Shown: in pieces, positions 32,741 to 44,620 of the stretch | How positions within the stretch are numbered: position 1 is the stretch's first letter | How the letters are laid out: every line of letters starts with the position of its first letter | Origin: Daucus carota subsp. sativus | Lineage: Eukaryota > Streptophyta > Magnoliopsida > Apiales > Apiaceae | NCBI RefSeq assembly: GCF_001625215.2 | Contig: NC_030385.2 | Span: 45,905,598 to 45,969,597 of the forward strand | DNA: 64,000 nt | Direction of reading: 5' to 3' | The notes under the pieces: generated by a model | What the model was told of the DNA's origin: nothing | The model's input: the letters and a program-made list of their open reading frames with translations, nothing else | Database searches by the model: none | Position numbers and translations under genes: made by a program

Positions 32741-35700
32741 TATTTTATATATGTCGTGTCCGGTATCCCCATATGTCTGATTGTCTAATCTTACTATTCT
32801 TGTACTACACACCTGTAGAACTAAGAGAGACAACAATTACAATTTTTAAAAATTAAATCTTGGTAATATGTGGGGAGTTTAACACTTATATAGGGATTAG
32901 ACACCATAATTTTATAACCTGGTGGACCAAGGCAACAAATGGGCTCACTATAATTAAGCTACATATTTTAAACTACTAGCCCCGTATATAAAACATATAT
33001 AAATAGATACACTAATTTACTTTTCTTTAAATATATTATAGTACATTTATAAAAATTCTCTTCTATATTCACTTCCGCTCCCTTACAGTTTTGTTCGATT
33101 TTTGATCACATTGGTTCGGTTTCTGTCTAAAGTAGCTACAGAATTGTGGCTCAGAAGCCAGGTTTGGTTGTACTATCAACAAAATGCCCGTATCATAAAT
33201 TTAATAATATATATTGTTTTTATATAATATTAAAAAAATATATTGTTTATATTAACAAAATAACTGAATGTGTGGTCTAGTTAGTTTATCTATAATATAT
33301 TATTAATGCTGAACAAGAGATCGATGGTTGTCTGTCTTATCTTGTATAGTCGGTTAACATAATATTCATTATATGTATCATGGTAACATTATTGTTAAAG
33401 TTTTATTTCAGATCAAGCAGATATATATTCCTTCCAACAGTCTTTTAACAAATATTAGGAGTTTTACAATTATAATTTGACAAGAAATTATTCTCTGTGA
33501 ATAAGATTTTGAAGTATATATAATTTTTTTTATTACTCTTTGGTCTGCAATGCAATGTATATTTAGACCCGTGCTTGTATGATTTATTAAGTCTTTTCTT
33601 TTAAACTTTAATCCCCAAACTTACCGTTGTATTATTGTCAAAGTGGTTTCTGTAAATATTTGGATTGGTACCGCTTTCATAAATAGATTCAGTTTGACCT
33701 ACAAAATTGGCCTAACTGACCATGCTTGCCGGTAGTGCCCTGCAAGACATCCATATTCAGTCGATGTCCAATCTGCGTGCTTGATATGGTTGGGTCCCTG
33801 TTCTAGAGTTTTACTCCTGTACTCTAATTAGATGGGCTTCCCTGCTATATGTGGAAAGCTGGGGCTGGTATTTATCCAATTTTGGACATCTTATTGTGAG
33901 AGAACTTTATTTTCTTGCTGCTATATCGTTTTTTTTTGTCTGTGTGCATGTTTTTGGTTTCGTATATTACCTTCGCGCTTGTGAACTTGATGAGTTTATT
34001 CTGACTCCCGATTTGGTTTCGTCGTTACTTTGTGATATACTTTTTACTTTTGTTTTCAGTTGCATAATACATGTCTCGTGTTGCTAATGATGTGTTAACT
34101 AGTCTTAAGCATTTCCTCTCATATTTAACATCTTCCACTTTTTTCTTGTAACAGGGTCCCTCAGGTTTGCAGCGACAAATAGGATCTCTTGGAGATGCGG
34201 CAATGAGCTTTCCTGCCAGAGTCCATCATAATGGTTCCATGGTATGACAGTATGTGCTCGCACTTGTTCTTTTCTTTGCGAAAAATAATGTCTATTTATA
34301 ATGTCATTTTAGTCTTTGGTCCATATGAGATGAGATTATGTCTTTATGGGACCTTAAGATTTTAGTACAAATTATCTGAACTATGTAATTAGGTCTCTTC
34401 ATTTTTTTAATTCATCTTATTTTGCCATTTTTAGTCTGGAAGAAATGTGTTACAATGATGTTTATGTTACACAAATCATACAGAGTCGATCTACTGCTAT
34501 TTGATTTACCCTGTTTTGGTGTCATTCCATAATTCTTCTTGGACTGATGGACGATATCTTGAAAAAAGCGTGCAATGTAGAAAGAAATTAAATGTAATCG
34601 AGCTAAAGTCACGGATAATCTTTAAGGGAATTAGCTATTTGAACCAATAAACCTGTAGTTTAAATTGACTACGTCCTCGTTTTTGTAATCTAAACCAGAT
34701 CACTAGTGTTGCATTTCTTCAAGTCCCTGTAAAATTAGTTCTGTACTCCTTATGTTCTGTGCACTCAGATACCCAGCCTATTTGCAGATTTAATATTGGA
34801 GTTTCCATATTTGGGTAGTTTTTCCCAAATGATGTGGACAGACAGATGGCTAGTTTTAATTGGGTGGTTTATTTGCATACAAGGGTTCTCATTGTTATTA
34901 GTGTGAGTAGATACAATCATACATTCACAAGTAGATTTGAGAAAAGAATTTGGGATTTGGGAACACTTTTTGGGGGTACCTAGCATTTTCCTTATATACT
35001 AGGGGTTGTTTTGTAGACAAATCATGGAGTCTATCTACTGCCTTTAGGCTTACCTATGTTAGCTGTTCTTCCATAAATATGGTTGGAAGTGGTGAAACCC
35101 TTGAGATTTCAATATAGAAAGAACAATATGTGCTTTAGCTAAACTTGTGCAGATTCACAAAGAAAAGCAGCTATTTTACATTTATTTCCTGTAGCTCAAA
35201 TGTGTACATCCTCATTACTCTTACCTAAACTATAAATCATGAGTCTTGGGTAAATCCTCTTTTAATTGACCAAGATTACCTGAATCTTTGCGATTTCTGT
35301 ACACTGTTATGTTATGCTTGTATATCCCGAGATCCTAAATGGATGTCAGAAATTCATATCTACTAAACATTTAGATGCAAGTAGTTGATTTTTATTTTTT
35401 GCACTAAAGTAAATTGACATTTATTTATGTATCTTAGCAGGCTGCTAATGCTATAAAGACGGAGGCATACAGATTTTGATATCCATGGGCTCTCACATCA
35501 TTTCCTTGGAAAGATATTAAATCACCACGGGACACTTTAAATTCCTCTAGCTTCGTCCCATTTAAGCCAATGGAGTAATATAAATATTAAAATCTCTATA
35601 GCATGAGGTAAACATGAAGTATAAATGGGGATGAATTCAACAGATAAATGGTAAAACTAGTTTAGACGAAGTAGATAGGCGGGTTTCTTAGAAAGTCACC

Positions 35701-36745
35701 ATAACTAGTTTAACCTGATCAGGAATTGCATTTGGATTATATTCTGAACAGGGCAATTTTATTTGTATTAACGTTGCTTACATCCTGCTTGATATAAGAT
35801 GTCTTGCGGAGTTGTTGCTCAGAACGAAATAAAAATGATAAAAAAGTTGAAAATAAGATCGAAGAAATTTTCCCAATTTTTTCTCTATTGTAGAAGAGGA
35901 CGTTTAACAAAAATGACACAAGGGGGAGAAAAATATTCAAAAACATTTGTAAGATTTTCTCTTCCAATCTTCTCATTTTTGGGAAGAAAATTGCGTAGGT
36001 TTTTTGTTGGAATATATTTTCTTTATTTTCTCTTTGAATATGGGATTAAGATCATGACTTGTAAAGAAAATTATGAAGTTTGTTAACTTTGTTATGTATG
36101 CTTATGTTTTGACTGGGAAACATGGCTGATGGCACTATGGCAGAAGGTAGTGTCGATGTTTCCATTTAAGCCGATGAAATTATTTTGAAATTCGAACTGA
36201 ACAGTGATTAGAAAGGAAAAGAAATGGCGGAAATGTTACGCATGGGTTTTCTTCTCTCTCGAAAATATTTGCAACATTCTGTTTCGAATTATACTAAAAT
36301 TTATTAATGTATGTGCAAAATATGTTATTTAAAAAAAAATTGGTTTCGTTGTCAGGAAAATTAATTTTGGAATTTTCTGTATAGTTAAGATTTTTTTAAT
36401 TAAAATATTACTCACGTATTTTATTTATAAAAAAAGTTGATTTCACGATCAGTTTTAGTCACCAACTCACCGGATACAAACATTTGAAGATAGGAAGATC
36501 AAAATAAGTTGGGCAACTCGAAACTTAAAATTTTCATTTAACCCGCCTTGCTCGAAATCTAAAATAATTTCCCCCAAATTCACTTTCCCGCAAAATTCAA
36601 ATCCAAAAATCTCTCAAATCTAAAACTCATTTCACTTCCCGGGCAATTTCCCACCTTCAAAAACCCTCTTTTAGTACTTCATCACCCTCAATTTCATTCA
36701 ATCAAACCCAAAACACTGTTCCCAATCCACCAAATCTCATCACAA
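32741..36745. other. Gene-poor stretch upstream of the PHD gene
   Basis: About 4 kb is without a supported gene. The T-rich part 33500-35300 looks like intron or old transcribed sequence, and includes the exon-like segment at 34157-34242 described as a finding. The last 200-300 bases before 36746 turn rich in C and A (CCCGCAAAATTC, CACTTCCCGGGC), as expected of the promoter and 5' UTR of the PHD gene. Confidence 0.4.
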
Positions 36746-37859
36746 ATGGAAAACAATTTCAAAGATTTGCCTCCCCTGAAGAGATTCAGGCTCATCCAAC
36801 AACAACAAGAGCTTGAACTCAAATCTCTCCCCGCGAAAAAACGCAAGCATTTCACTGTTAGTTCATCTCCACCGCCTTCTTATTCTCTCCCCGCTAAGAA
36901 AAGGGTCTCCGCCTTTCGCCCTTTCGACCTCAATCTTGATTACCCTTTTCCGGAAGACGATGAATTAGGCCAAATCAAAAACCCCCTCGAAAAAAATCAA
37001 GAAAATCTCGATGACCCTTTTTCGGAAGATGATATATTAGGCCAAATCAAAACCCCCCTCGAAAAAAATCAAGAAAATCTCGATAACCCTTTTTCAGAAG
37101 ATGATGAATTAGGCCAAATCAAAAAACCCCTTGTAAAAAATCAAGAAAATCAAGAACCAAGTGACAATGTTAGTGATGATGATGGGATTGTCTGTGCTGT
37201 TTGCCAAAGCACAGATGCTGATCCATCGGATCCTATCGTGTTCTGCGATGGTTGTGACCTAATGGTTCACACTACTTGTTATGGCACACCATTGACTAAT
37301 GGTGTCCCAGAGGGAGATTGGTTCTGTTCCAAGTGCCTGGTTTCTAAAAAAGACAACACGAAAGTCATTTCGTGTTGCCTTTGTCCTGAAACTGAAGGCG
37401 CGATGAAACGTGCTGGTGATGAAAATTGGGCTCACATTGTATGTGCATTGTTTGTTCCTGAGGTCTTTTTTCAGGACTCTGAAGGGCGTGAAGGGATTGA
37501 TACTACTGAGGTTCCTTCGCGAAGGTGGGGCAACAAATGCTATCTTTGTGACTTGGTGAAAGGGTGTGTGATAGATTGTTCTGAGCCTAAGTGTCCATTG
37601 GCATTTCATGTTACTTGTGGATTGAAACAGGAGCTTTGTATTGAGTATAGAGAGGGGAAGAGTAAGGGAGCCATTGTCGCGGGTTTTTGCAAGACTCATA
37701 CTAATTTGTGGACTAAGGTAATCAGTTTTTACAAGTTCTTGTTTGAAATGTTTGAGATGATTTCGGTTGTTATATGATTTTGAGTGATGTTTTTGTTTGC
37801 AGCAACAGCAATCAGGGAAGTTCAAGATTGTTGCGAGAGATGAGCACAAGAGGAACTAG
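36746..37859 (+). CDS. PHD plus extended-PHD finger protein, Jade-like
   Basis: Two exons, 36746-37717 and 37803-37859, give 342 residues. The N-terminus (MENNFKDLPPLKRFRLIQQQ) is followed by three tandem 24-residue acidic repeats (about residues 64-135). A PHD finger then begins CAVCQSTDADPSDPIVFCDG and includes CDLMVHTTCYG and DWFCSKC. An extended PHD finger follows, with CCLCPETEGAMKR, WAHIVCALFVPEV, CYLCD and CPLAFHVTCG. The PHD plus ePHD pair is that of Jade/BRPF-type chromatin readers. The short plant form without other domains resembles the At3g14740 protein as I recall. It is expected to act in the nucleus on histone H3; this is family knowledge, with no partner visible here. The second exon adds 18 codons rich in Lys and Arg. 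Confidence 0.9.
36934..37150 (+). repeat. 72-bp coding minisatellite, three units
   Basis: Three tandem units of 72 bp encode NL(D)(Y/D/N)PF(P/S)EDD, LGQIK and PLEKNQE-like blocks. The units differ at only a few codons, so the expansion is fairly recent. The period is a multiple of three and keeps the frame open. Confidence 0.9.
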
Positions 37860-38546
37860 AAGGGGGCTTAAAAATCTTGGGTTCTTCTGTAGAACTCTAG
37901 GATTATATACTTGGATTTTGTATCAAGGGGGATATAGAATTGTTAGATTTGCAGTCTTTTTTCTTTTTGTTCTTGTTATCATTGAAACTTGCTTTAGAGT
38001 TTGGTTTTACAGTAATAATTGATATTTTAATTGAGTTTTTTTTTTAGCTTTTGAGTTTTATGATGTTGTAAATTTTGCATTAATGGTGTTTAAAAAGCGA
38101 AAATTGGACTTAATTGGTGAATACACAAAATAAAGATTAATCAGACATTTAATCAACTTGATAAGCTAAAGAACATATATTAAATTTATTATTTGATAAT
38201 TAATCATGGTTAATAACCTACTTTTATAGAGTAACAATTATTAACCATGTCTATTTGTGCTTCAAAGTCCAAATGGAGGAAGAGAATTTTGTGAAACATG
38301 ATACTAGTAAATTATTAATAACAGTACTTCGTCAACAGAAGTAAAAGAATAAGGCCCAATAACATATCGTAAGGCCCAGCAAGAAGCAAAGATTGTATTA
38401 TCCAGAATCCACCAAAGCTGGGCTTTGAGCAAGAGCCCCCACATTCACCTTTTCTTCGCTCAAGTACCGTTCGAACACTTTATAGATCAATATTTTTGTT
38501 TTATTATATTGTGTTGTTTAAAAAATATTGGAAAAGTAAATTTGTA
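37860..38546. other. 3' flank of the PHD gene
   Basis: An AT-rich 3' UTR and intergenic DNA lead up to the MITE cluster. No gene is seen. Confidence 0.5.
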
Positions 38547-39080
38547 CTCCCTCCGTCCCTTCCATTTCTTTACACTTTCTTTTTTGGGGTGTCCCATCCA
38601 ATTCTTTACATTTCAAAACTTACCAAAAATAGTCAATGGGTCCCACCACTTCTCCATTTTTATTTCCTTTTCACACTACTTTTACTCCACTATCTTCTTT
38701 TTATACTTTAAAAATCAATGGGTCCCACCACTTCACCTACTTTTCATTCTCTTTTCCACTACTTTATACTCCCTCCGTCCCCCTGAGTTGTATACATTGG
38801 GGGACGGGGACGCAGCACGGACTTTAATGCTCCTGTAAAGTGTAGTTGTGTAATTTATTTTTAAAATTTTCTTTTTCTGAATTAAAGTTTGGATGTTATA
38901 TTTTTATTCAGAAAAAGAAAATCTCAAAAATAAGTTACGGAACTATATTTTATAAGAGCATTGAAATGCGTGTCGAGCAGTTGAAAAGAAACGTATACAA
39001 TTAAATGGGACAGAGGGAGTACATATTTCTTAACCTCCGTGCCCAACCCATTTGATAAGAAATGGGAGAGACGGAGGGAG
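38547..39080. mobile_element. Outer Stowaway-type MITE, split by a second MITE
   Basis: The left end CTCCCTCCGTCCCTTCCATT and the right end AATGGGAGAGACGGAGGGAG are inverted, with TA at 38545-38546 and 39081-39082. The inner element at 38769-39019 interrupts it. It also has an internal near-repeat of ATGGGTCCCACCACTTC (about 38636 and 38718). Confidence 0.8.
38769..39019. mobile_element. Inner Stowaway-type MITE
   Basis: This is the near-identical twin of the element at 14225-14475, with ends CTCCCTCCGTCCCCCTGAGT and GGGACAGAGGGAG and TA on both sides (38767-38768 and 39020-39021). It lies wholly within the outer MITE, so it is the younger of the two. Confidence 0.88.
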
Positions 39081-39323
39081 TATTTAACAATTACATGAGA
39101 TTGTTGTCTCAGGAAAAGTGTTTAGAGCATCTCTAATGGCGTTGGCAATAATCGTTGGCTAAATTGGACGTGTAAGACATTATGTAAATTTTGCTGAACC
39201 TGTAAGACATTGTGCTTCAATGGTATTGGATATATTGGTTGGTTATAATTTAAAAATAGTATGTTATTAATATTTAGATTGTTATATGTAGAATATATCA
39301 ATTTAATATGGTAATAAATGATA

Positions 39324-42300
39324 GGGAAATTCCAAATAGTACCATTGTACTATTGGCTTTTCCAGTTGATACCACAAGACATTTTGGTCTTCCATGCGGC
39401 ACCACTGAGCTATTTAAATGTACCGTAAATGCCCCTCTGTTAGCTGAAACGTTACTTAGCCGTTAAAAACAAAATAAAAAAAATCTAAAATACACTTAAT
39501 ACATGTTTAAACATATAAACAAAAATGAAATAAGATTTTAAAAAACATAAGAACGCAGCGGTGAGGAGAAAGCGACTAGGGTTTAAGCACGGTGATTTGG
39601 GAATCTGCTCAATCCACTACAATCAGCTGGAATCATCTCATCTAGCAATCTCGACATACTCAAGGTACGTTTTTTAATCCATTCGAAACAGTCCAATAAT
39701 GTATTAAGTGTATGCATGGTAACTGTTTGATATAAGAATGCGATGATCAGTGTAAATATCAATATCTGTGTTATGTTTGTGTATTGGTGTGATTGTGTAT
39801 ATATTGGTGTGACTGTGTATATATTGGTGTGTTTGTGTGCTTCAATGTATGTGTGCTTCAATGTATGTGTGTGTGTGTGTATTTACAGATGGGTGAAGTT
39901 GAGAAAGTGTTGAGGTTTGTGTGGAGGGCTACACGTGTTGACATTAGGGTTGATCCAGATAAGACGTCAATGTTGGATATTGTATTAGATTATGAGGAAG
40001 AGGGCAAGAAACAAGGGCTGAAATTGGATTACCATTTCCCGACTTTTTACTACCCTTTTAAAATGGAAACTCAACCATTACTGAATGATGCACATTTGAT
40101 GAGGATGTTTAGTAGGCTGAGTGATAGGGAGATTATACCCATTACTGTTGGGACTGTTTTAAAACCTACAGAATTATATAAGTTGGTTTTGAATTTTAGG
40201 AGGTCGAAGGAACAAAATAATAGTGTGCATGGTGATGATCAAGTGGTGGGGGAGGCTGGTGAGCAAGTGGTGGGGGGAGCTGGTGAGCAAGTGGAGGGGG
40301 GGGTCTTCTAGTGAGCAACTACAAGTGACTGCAGCAAGTAGTAATTCAAGGCAACAAGTTAAAAAAGCCAGAGTGATCAAAACCAACCTATCACAAAAGA
40401 AAGCAAAAAAACCTGTGAAGCAGAGTAATTTACCACCACCTCCTGTCTCCCCTAAAACAGCCTTTCAATCACTACCTATAAGGAGAAGTCCTATATTTTC
40501 TCCTATAAATAGCAGTGCTACTAATCCTACCTCAGAGCAGCCTTCTAACCCTACTGAAGAGCAGCCCTCTAACCCTTCTAATCAGTCCATGTTTGCAAGA
40601 AAAATCCCTAAAACAACTGCAAGAAGGAAAGGACTAGTAGTGGGAGCAAATGTGCCAATTGAGCAAACACAGAGCAACAAAAATGGGCTGGAAGAGGGTG
40701 CAAAGAGTGCTAAGAGGAAGATGGTTTTCACTGACGAGGAGTTTGAAAGTAGGAAGAGGTCAGAGGTAGAGGCAGATAGTGATGGAGATGAAGTTAGTGA
40801 AAATTTACCAGAAATTAAAGATAACTGGAATCAAAGTATGTGGCATGACTTTATAGATAATGAGGATGATGATCAGTACTACCAAAAACTCTACAAAAAT
40901 GGAGAGGTTTATGAAGATAAAGAATTTGGGAAGATTAAATTGAAACCCTGGATGATTTTTCTTGACAGAGGACACTTCAAGGATACTCTAAGGGATTATT
41001 GTGTGCAGGAGGGATTTGCAATCAATGTACTGTGGGCTGATAAAACAAGGTATACAGCTACCTATTATGCAGAATGCTGTGGCTGGAGAATTCATAGCAG
41101 CAGACTTGCAGATGGCATTACATGGGCTATCAAGAAAATTGAGCCAAGTGTGCACACATGTAGGGGCTTAGAGACATACAATCCTATCTGCACTGTCAAG
41201 TGGGGAGCAATGAAGCTGTTGGAAGACATAAGAGCCAATCCAGACATACCAGGGAAAGCTCTAAATGAACTGTTGTTTCAGAGATATGGTGTATACATGA
41301 GAAAGAGTTCAGTGTACAATTTGAAGAATTATGCTGTTGAAAAGCTGTTTGGAGGACATGATCAGTCATATGCAGACATATAAGCCTATATCAAGATTTT
41401 ATGTGAAACAAATCCTGATTCCAAGGCTTATTTTTCTTCTGTGGAGAGTGAGAGTCTGCCTAGGCAGTTACTATTCAACAACATTTTTATCTCATTCGCT
41501 GCTATGTGGAAGGGCTTTCTAGCAGGTTGCAGGCCTCTTATAGGTGTTGATGGAACACATTTGAAGGGAAATTATGGAGGCATCCTTTTATCAGCAGTTG
41601 CACTTGATGCCAATAATGAGATATTCCCATTGGCATATGCAGTTGTCAGTGTTGAAGACAAAGAAAACTGGAGTTGGTTCTTTTGGAACTTGTATAATTT
41701 GGTTAAAGATTCCAGCAGAGGTGATTGGACAAAAATATCTGACAGACAGAAGGTATAATATTATTCTCTAAACACTTCTTTAAGTTCCACAATTTGTATG
41801 TTAATTCCAGAATTTGTATGCAGGGAATTGATCTTGCTTTAATGGATGTATGGCCATCTGCAAAAAGAAGATACTGTTGCAGGCACATAAGCAGGAACTA
41901 CAAGAAGCAATTCTCTGGCCCTTTAATGTACATTCTCTTTTGGAGGGCTTGTAATGCAACCTCACAATTTACATTCAGAAAAGCTATGGAAAGGCTCAAA
42001 GAAGCTGGAGGTGATAGAGTTATGGCCTGATTTGCAGAATTGGGAGATCCATCAACTTGGAGCAAGCACAGATTTGATCCAAATGTGTGTAATGACTCCA
42101 ACACCTCAAATTTTGTAGAGAGCTTCAATTCTACTCTTGGAATTGATAGGTGCAGGCCAGTACTAACCCTACTTGAAGGTAAAATCCAACTACTTAAACA
42201 TTTATATAAGTGACAGGTTAATGAGTATTTATACATTTGTATTTCTTTCTAACTTAAGGTATGAGAAGAGTGTGCATGGTTCGAATTTCAACAAGGTATC

Positions 42301-43311
42301 AACATGCATTAGGATGGAAAGATGATGAGCTCTGTCCCAAGATAATTAAGGCACTGAAGGTTATCAGCAAAGACACCATCTGCTGCAAGGCCTATATGTC
42401 AAAGCCTGGAGAGTATGAAATTCATGAGGGAAAATCCCATTTTCCCTTATCTCTCAATAATAAAATATGCTCATGTGGTGCTTGGCAGATTTCAGGTATA
42501 CCTTGCAGGCATGCCATAAGAGCTATGGTGCATGCAAAAATTGACCCTCACACTGTGGTTTCAGCCTGGTATTCTGTGAGGACATACAAACAGGCCTATA
42601 GCTTCCACATTAACCCTATACCAGACAAGGAGCAGTGGCCTGCATATGCTGATTTGCCTACCATCATGCCACCAACACTAAAGAGGGGAGTAGGAAGACC
42701 TTCTAGAAACAGAAGAAGGGAAGAAGGAGAAGACAAAAAGGGCAAAAGAACTCAGACTGTGAAATGCAAAAAATGTGGATGTCTTGGCCACAATTCAAGG
42801 ACTTGCAAGGGAGGTCTGACTGAGAAAGAAAAGAGAGCTGCAGGAGGTGAGCCAGTGCTGGTTAGGCATCCCAGAGTTAGGGATCAATCCAATGCTGCCA
42901 AAGCAGCCAAGGCAGCAGCTACGACATCTCAGCCAGCTGAATTTACTGATTCCCAGTTCCCAATGTCTCAATCACAATCTCAAGCCTAAGTTCCTATGTT
43001 ACTAAATTATTTTGGATATTTGTCTTTGTTGAATTTGTTTTGAAACATTTGCTGCTGAAATGTATGTATGACTGATTACTTTTGGATATTTTTTGTTGCT
43101 GAAACATTTGCTTCTGAAACATTTGCTGTTGGATATTTTTTGGAGGGAGATGCCTTTTTCTGCTATTTAACAGTGCAACTAACGTTTGTGTTAACAGAGT
43201 GTTATGTTAGCTTTGTTGTCAATAGCTCAGTGGTGCCGCATGGAAGACCAAAATGTCTTGTGGTATCAACTGGAAAAGCCAATAGTACAATGGTACTATT
43301 TGGAATTTCCC
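39324..43311 (+). mobile_element. Mutator-like element (MULE), 3988 bp, with perfect 91-bp inverted repeats
   Basis: Bases 39324-39414 and 43221-43311 are perfect inverted repeats beginning GGGAAATTCCAAATAGTACC. The flanking 9-bp copies TAAATGATA (39315-39323) and TAAATAATA (43312-43320) differ at one position; 9 bp is the Mutator hallmark. The interior holds one transposase gene on the plus strand (39889-42989). Perfect ends point to recent insertion. A GT-rich tract (about 39780-39880) lies just before the start codon. Confidence 0.95.
39889..42989 (+). pseudogene. MULE transposase, nearly intact
   Basis: Domains appear in order. A PB1-like N-terminal domain follows MGEVEKVLRFVWRATRVDIR. 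A Ser/Pro/Gln-rich and acidic linker comes next. The Mutator DNA-binding domain has AECCGWRIHSSRL. The MULE transposase core has GVDGTHLKGNYGG with the first catalytic Asp, ISDRQKGIDLALMD with the second, and RYCCRHI. The SWIM zinc finger reads CSCGAWQISGIPCRHA, and a CCHC knuckle reads CKKCGCLGHNSRTC. Two introns are likely: 41754 to about 41823, and 42180 to about 42258. Three defects are seen. A run of eight G at 40296-40303 puts the first part one base out of frame, and in-frame stops fall at 41381-41383 (TAA) and 42028-42030 (TGA, probably from Trp). The copy is therefore probably not autonomous unless the G run is an assembly error and the stops are also wrong. Confidence 0.9.
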
Positions 43312-43536
43312 TAAATAATATGTAATCAGTGGGAAGAAGGAAAATAAATTGCGGGAGATGACGTGGAATTCACTACTGTAGTGGTTCGATAAATATAGTC
43401 ATCCATAAAGGGATGACTATAATTATAGATAAGGGTTTGCTATGGTTGGAGTGGTGTTTTTTGTGAACATTGACTATAATTCTTAAATTTGATAAGCCAC
43501 CTAGATTTTTAGCCAAGGGTTTCTCATGGTTGGAGA

Positions 43537-43866
43537 TAGAGATGTTCAAAAAATCCGAAATCTGAAATCCGATCTGATCCGATCTGGAAAAAAATCTGAA
43601 AAATCTGATCCGAAAAAAACCCGGTCTGGCCCGGCCCGGCCCGAGGGCCTAAAACAGGCCTAATATTTTCAAAAAAACCCGGATAAAATCCGGATTTTTG
43701 AAAAATCCAGGCTTTTTATAACTAAACCGGGCCTAGTATTTTTGGAAAAGCCCGGCCCGGCCCGACCCGATTTTTAAAAAAACCCGACCCGATCTGGTTT
43801 GAAAAAAATCCGGATTTTTTTGACCCGGTCTGGATCTGGCCCGAATAGATCTTTTGTGCATCTCTA
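43537..43866. mobile_element. hAT-type MITE with CCCGGCCCGG-rich interior
   Basis: The ends TAGAGATGTTCAAAA and TTTTGTGCATCTCTA are inverted. The 8-bp target copy GTTGGAGA lies at 43529-43536 and 43867-43874, and removal restores GGTTGGAGATGCTC. The interior is made of ATCCG and CCCGGCC repeats in both orientations. The structure is very like the element at 377-1127 (TAGRG-type ends, 8-bp duplication, self-complementary GC-rich repeats). Confidence 0.82.
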
Positions 43867-43882
43867 GTTGGAGATGCTCTTA

Positions 43883-44620
43883 GAGTACAGATGAATTTGA
43901 CCATGTCCAAAAAAATTAGCGTTGCTCGTTCCTAACAGTTAATATATTTTACTAGTATAAGTTAGGCATTCAAAACATCTTAAAAATGAATGTGATAACA
44001 TCATAAAATAACAAAAATTTCATTGTGTCCGACGCATCTTAAATAGATGCGGTTCAATTCCATCAACACAATTCTCTTTCGATTCGACAAAATTCAAATT
44101 TCAAATTCGACCCAAATAAAATTTTGATTTGATAAAAAAAAATTTCCAAATATTAAAATTATTTGAGTGAGTGAGCCCATCTCATAATCTCTACGGAAAG
44201 CAACTCCTCAACAAAATTCTCGGAAAATCAAAGAAAACAAACAATGCGAATCAGCTGGTGAAGGTGAATGCAGAAGTGAAAATCAAGTGAAAAATATAAA
44301 TGGACCCCATAAAAATACACACAAACACCACACTAATGCACAGATATATGGCCGGCCATTGTACACAGAAATTAAATTGGTAGGACCTTGAAAATCAAAA
44401 TAGAAATCTCAGCACAGCCTTTTTCATGACACAATATGCATGCCTCGTAGATCTCATCCTGCATTATTGTTCACTCGATGATAACAAATATATTACCTAA
44501 TCATGATTCACTAACGGAATGAGGAAATTTTCAATATTGAAAATTTTAAATTGTTCTCTAATATTATTTGAACTGACAGAGGAAAAACTACCCAGATTTG
44601 TATAATAAATTGCAGAGTCA
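43883..44620. other. Intergenic stretch
   Basis: No gene or clear element is seen. It is moderately AT-rich. Confidence 0.45.

Larger units (their letters stand above)
39125..43879. mobile_element. PIF/Harbinger-type MITE split by a MULE and a hAT MITE
   Basis: The left end GAGCATCTCTAATGGCGTTG and the right end GTTGGAGATGCTC form an inverted repeat flanked by TTA at 39122-39124 and 43880-43882. When the MULE (39324-43311 plus 9 bp) and the hAT element (43537-43866 plus 8 bp) are taken out, about 420 bp remain, a normal MITE size. The GAGCATCTCCAA type of end is common in plant genomes. Confidence 0.75.

Noticed and set aside
38425-38838. Open frame of 137 codons rich in Phe and Leu
   Set aside because: It lies mostly within the nested Stowaway-type MITEs and reads their T-rich arms.
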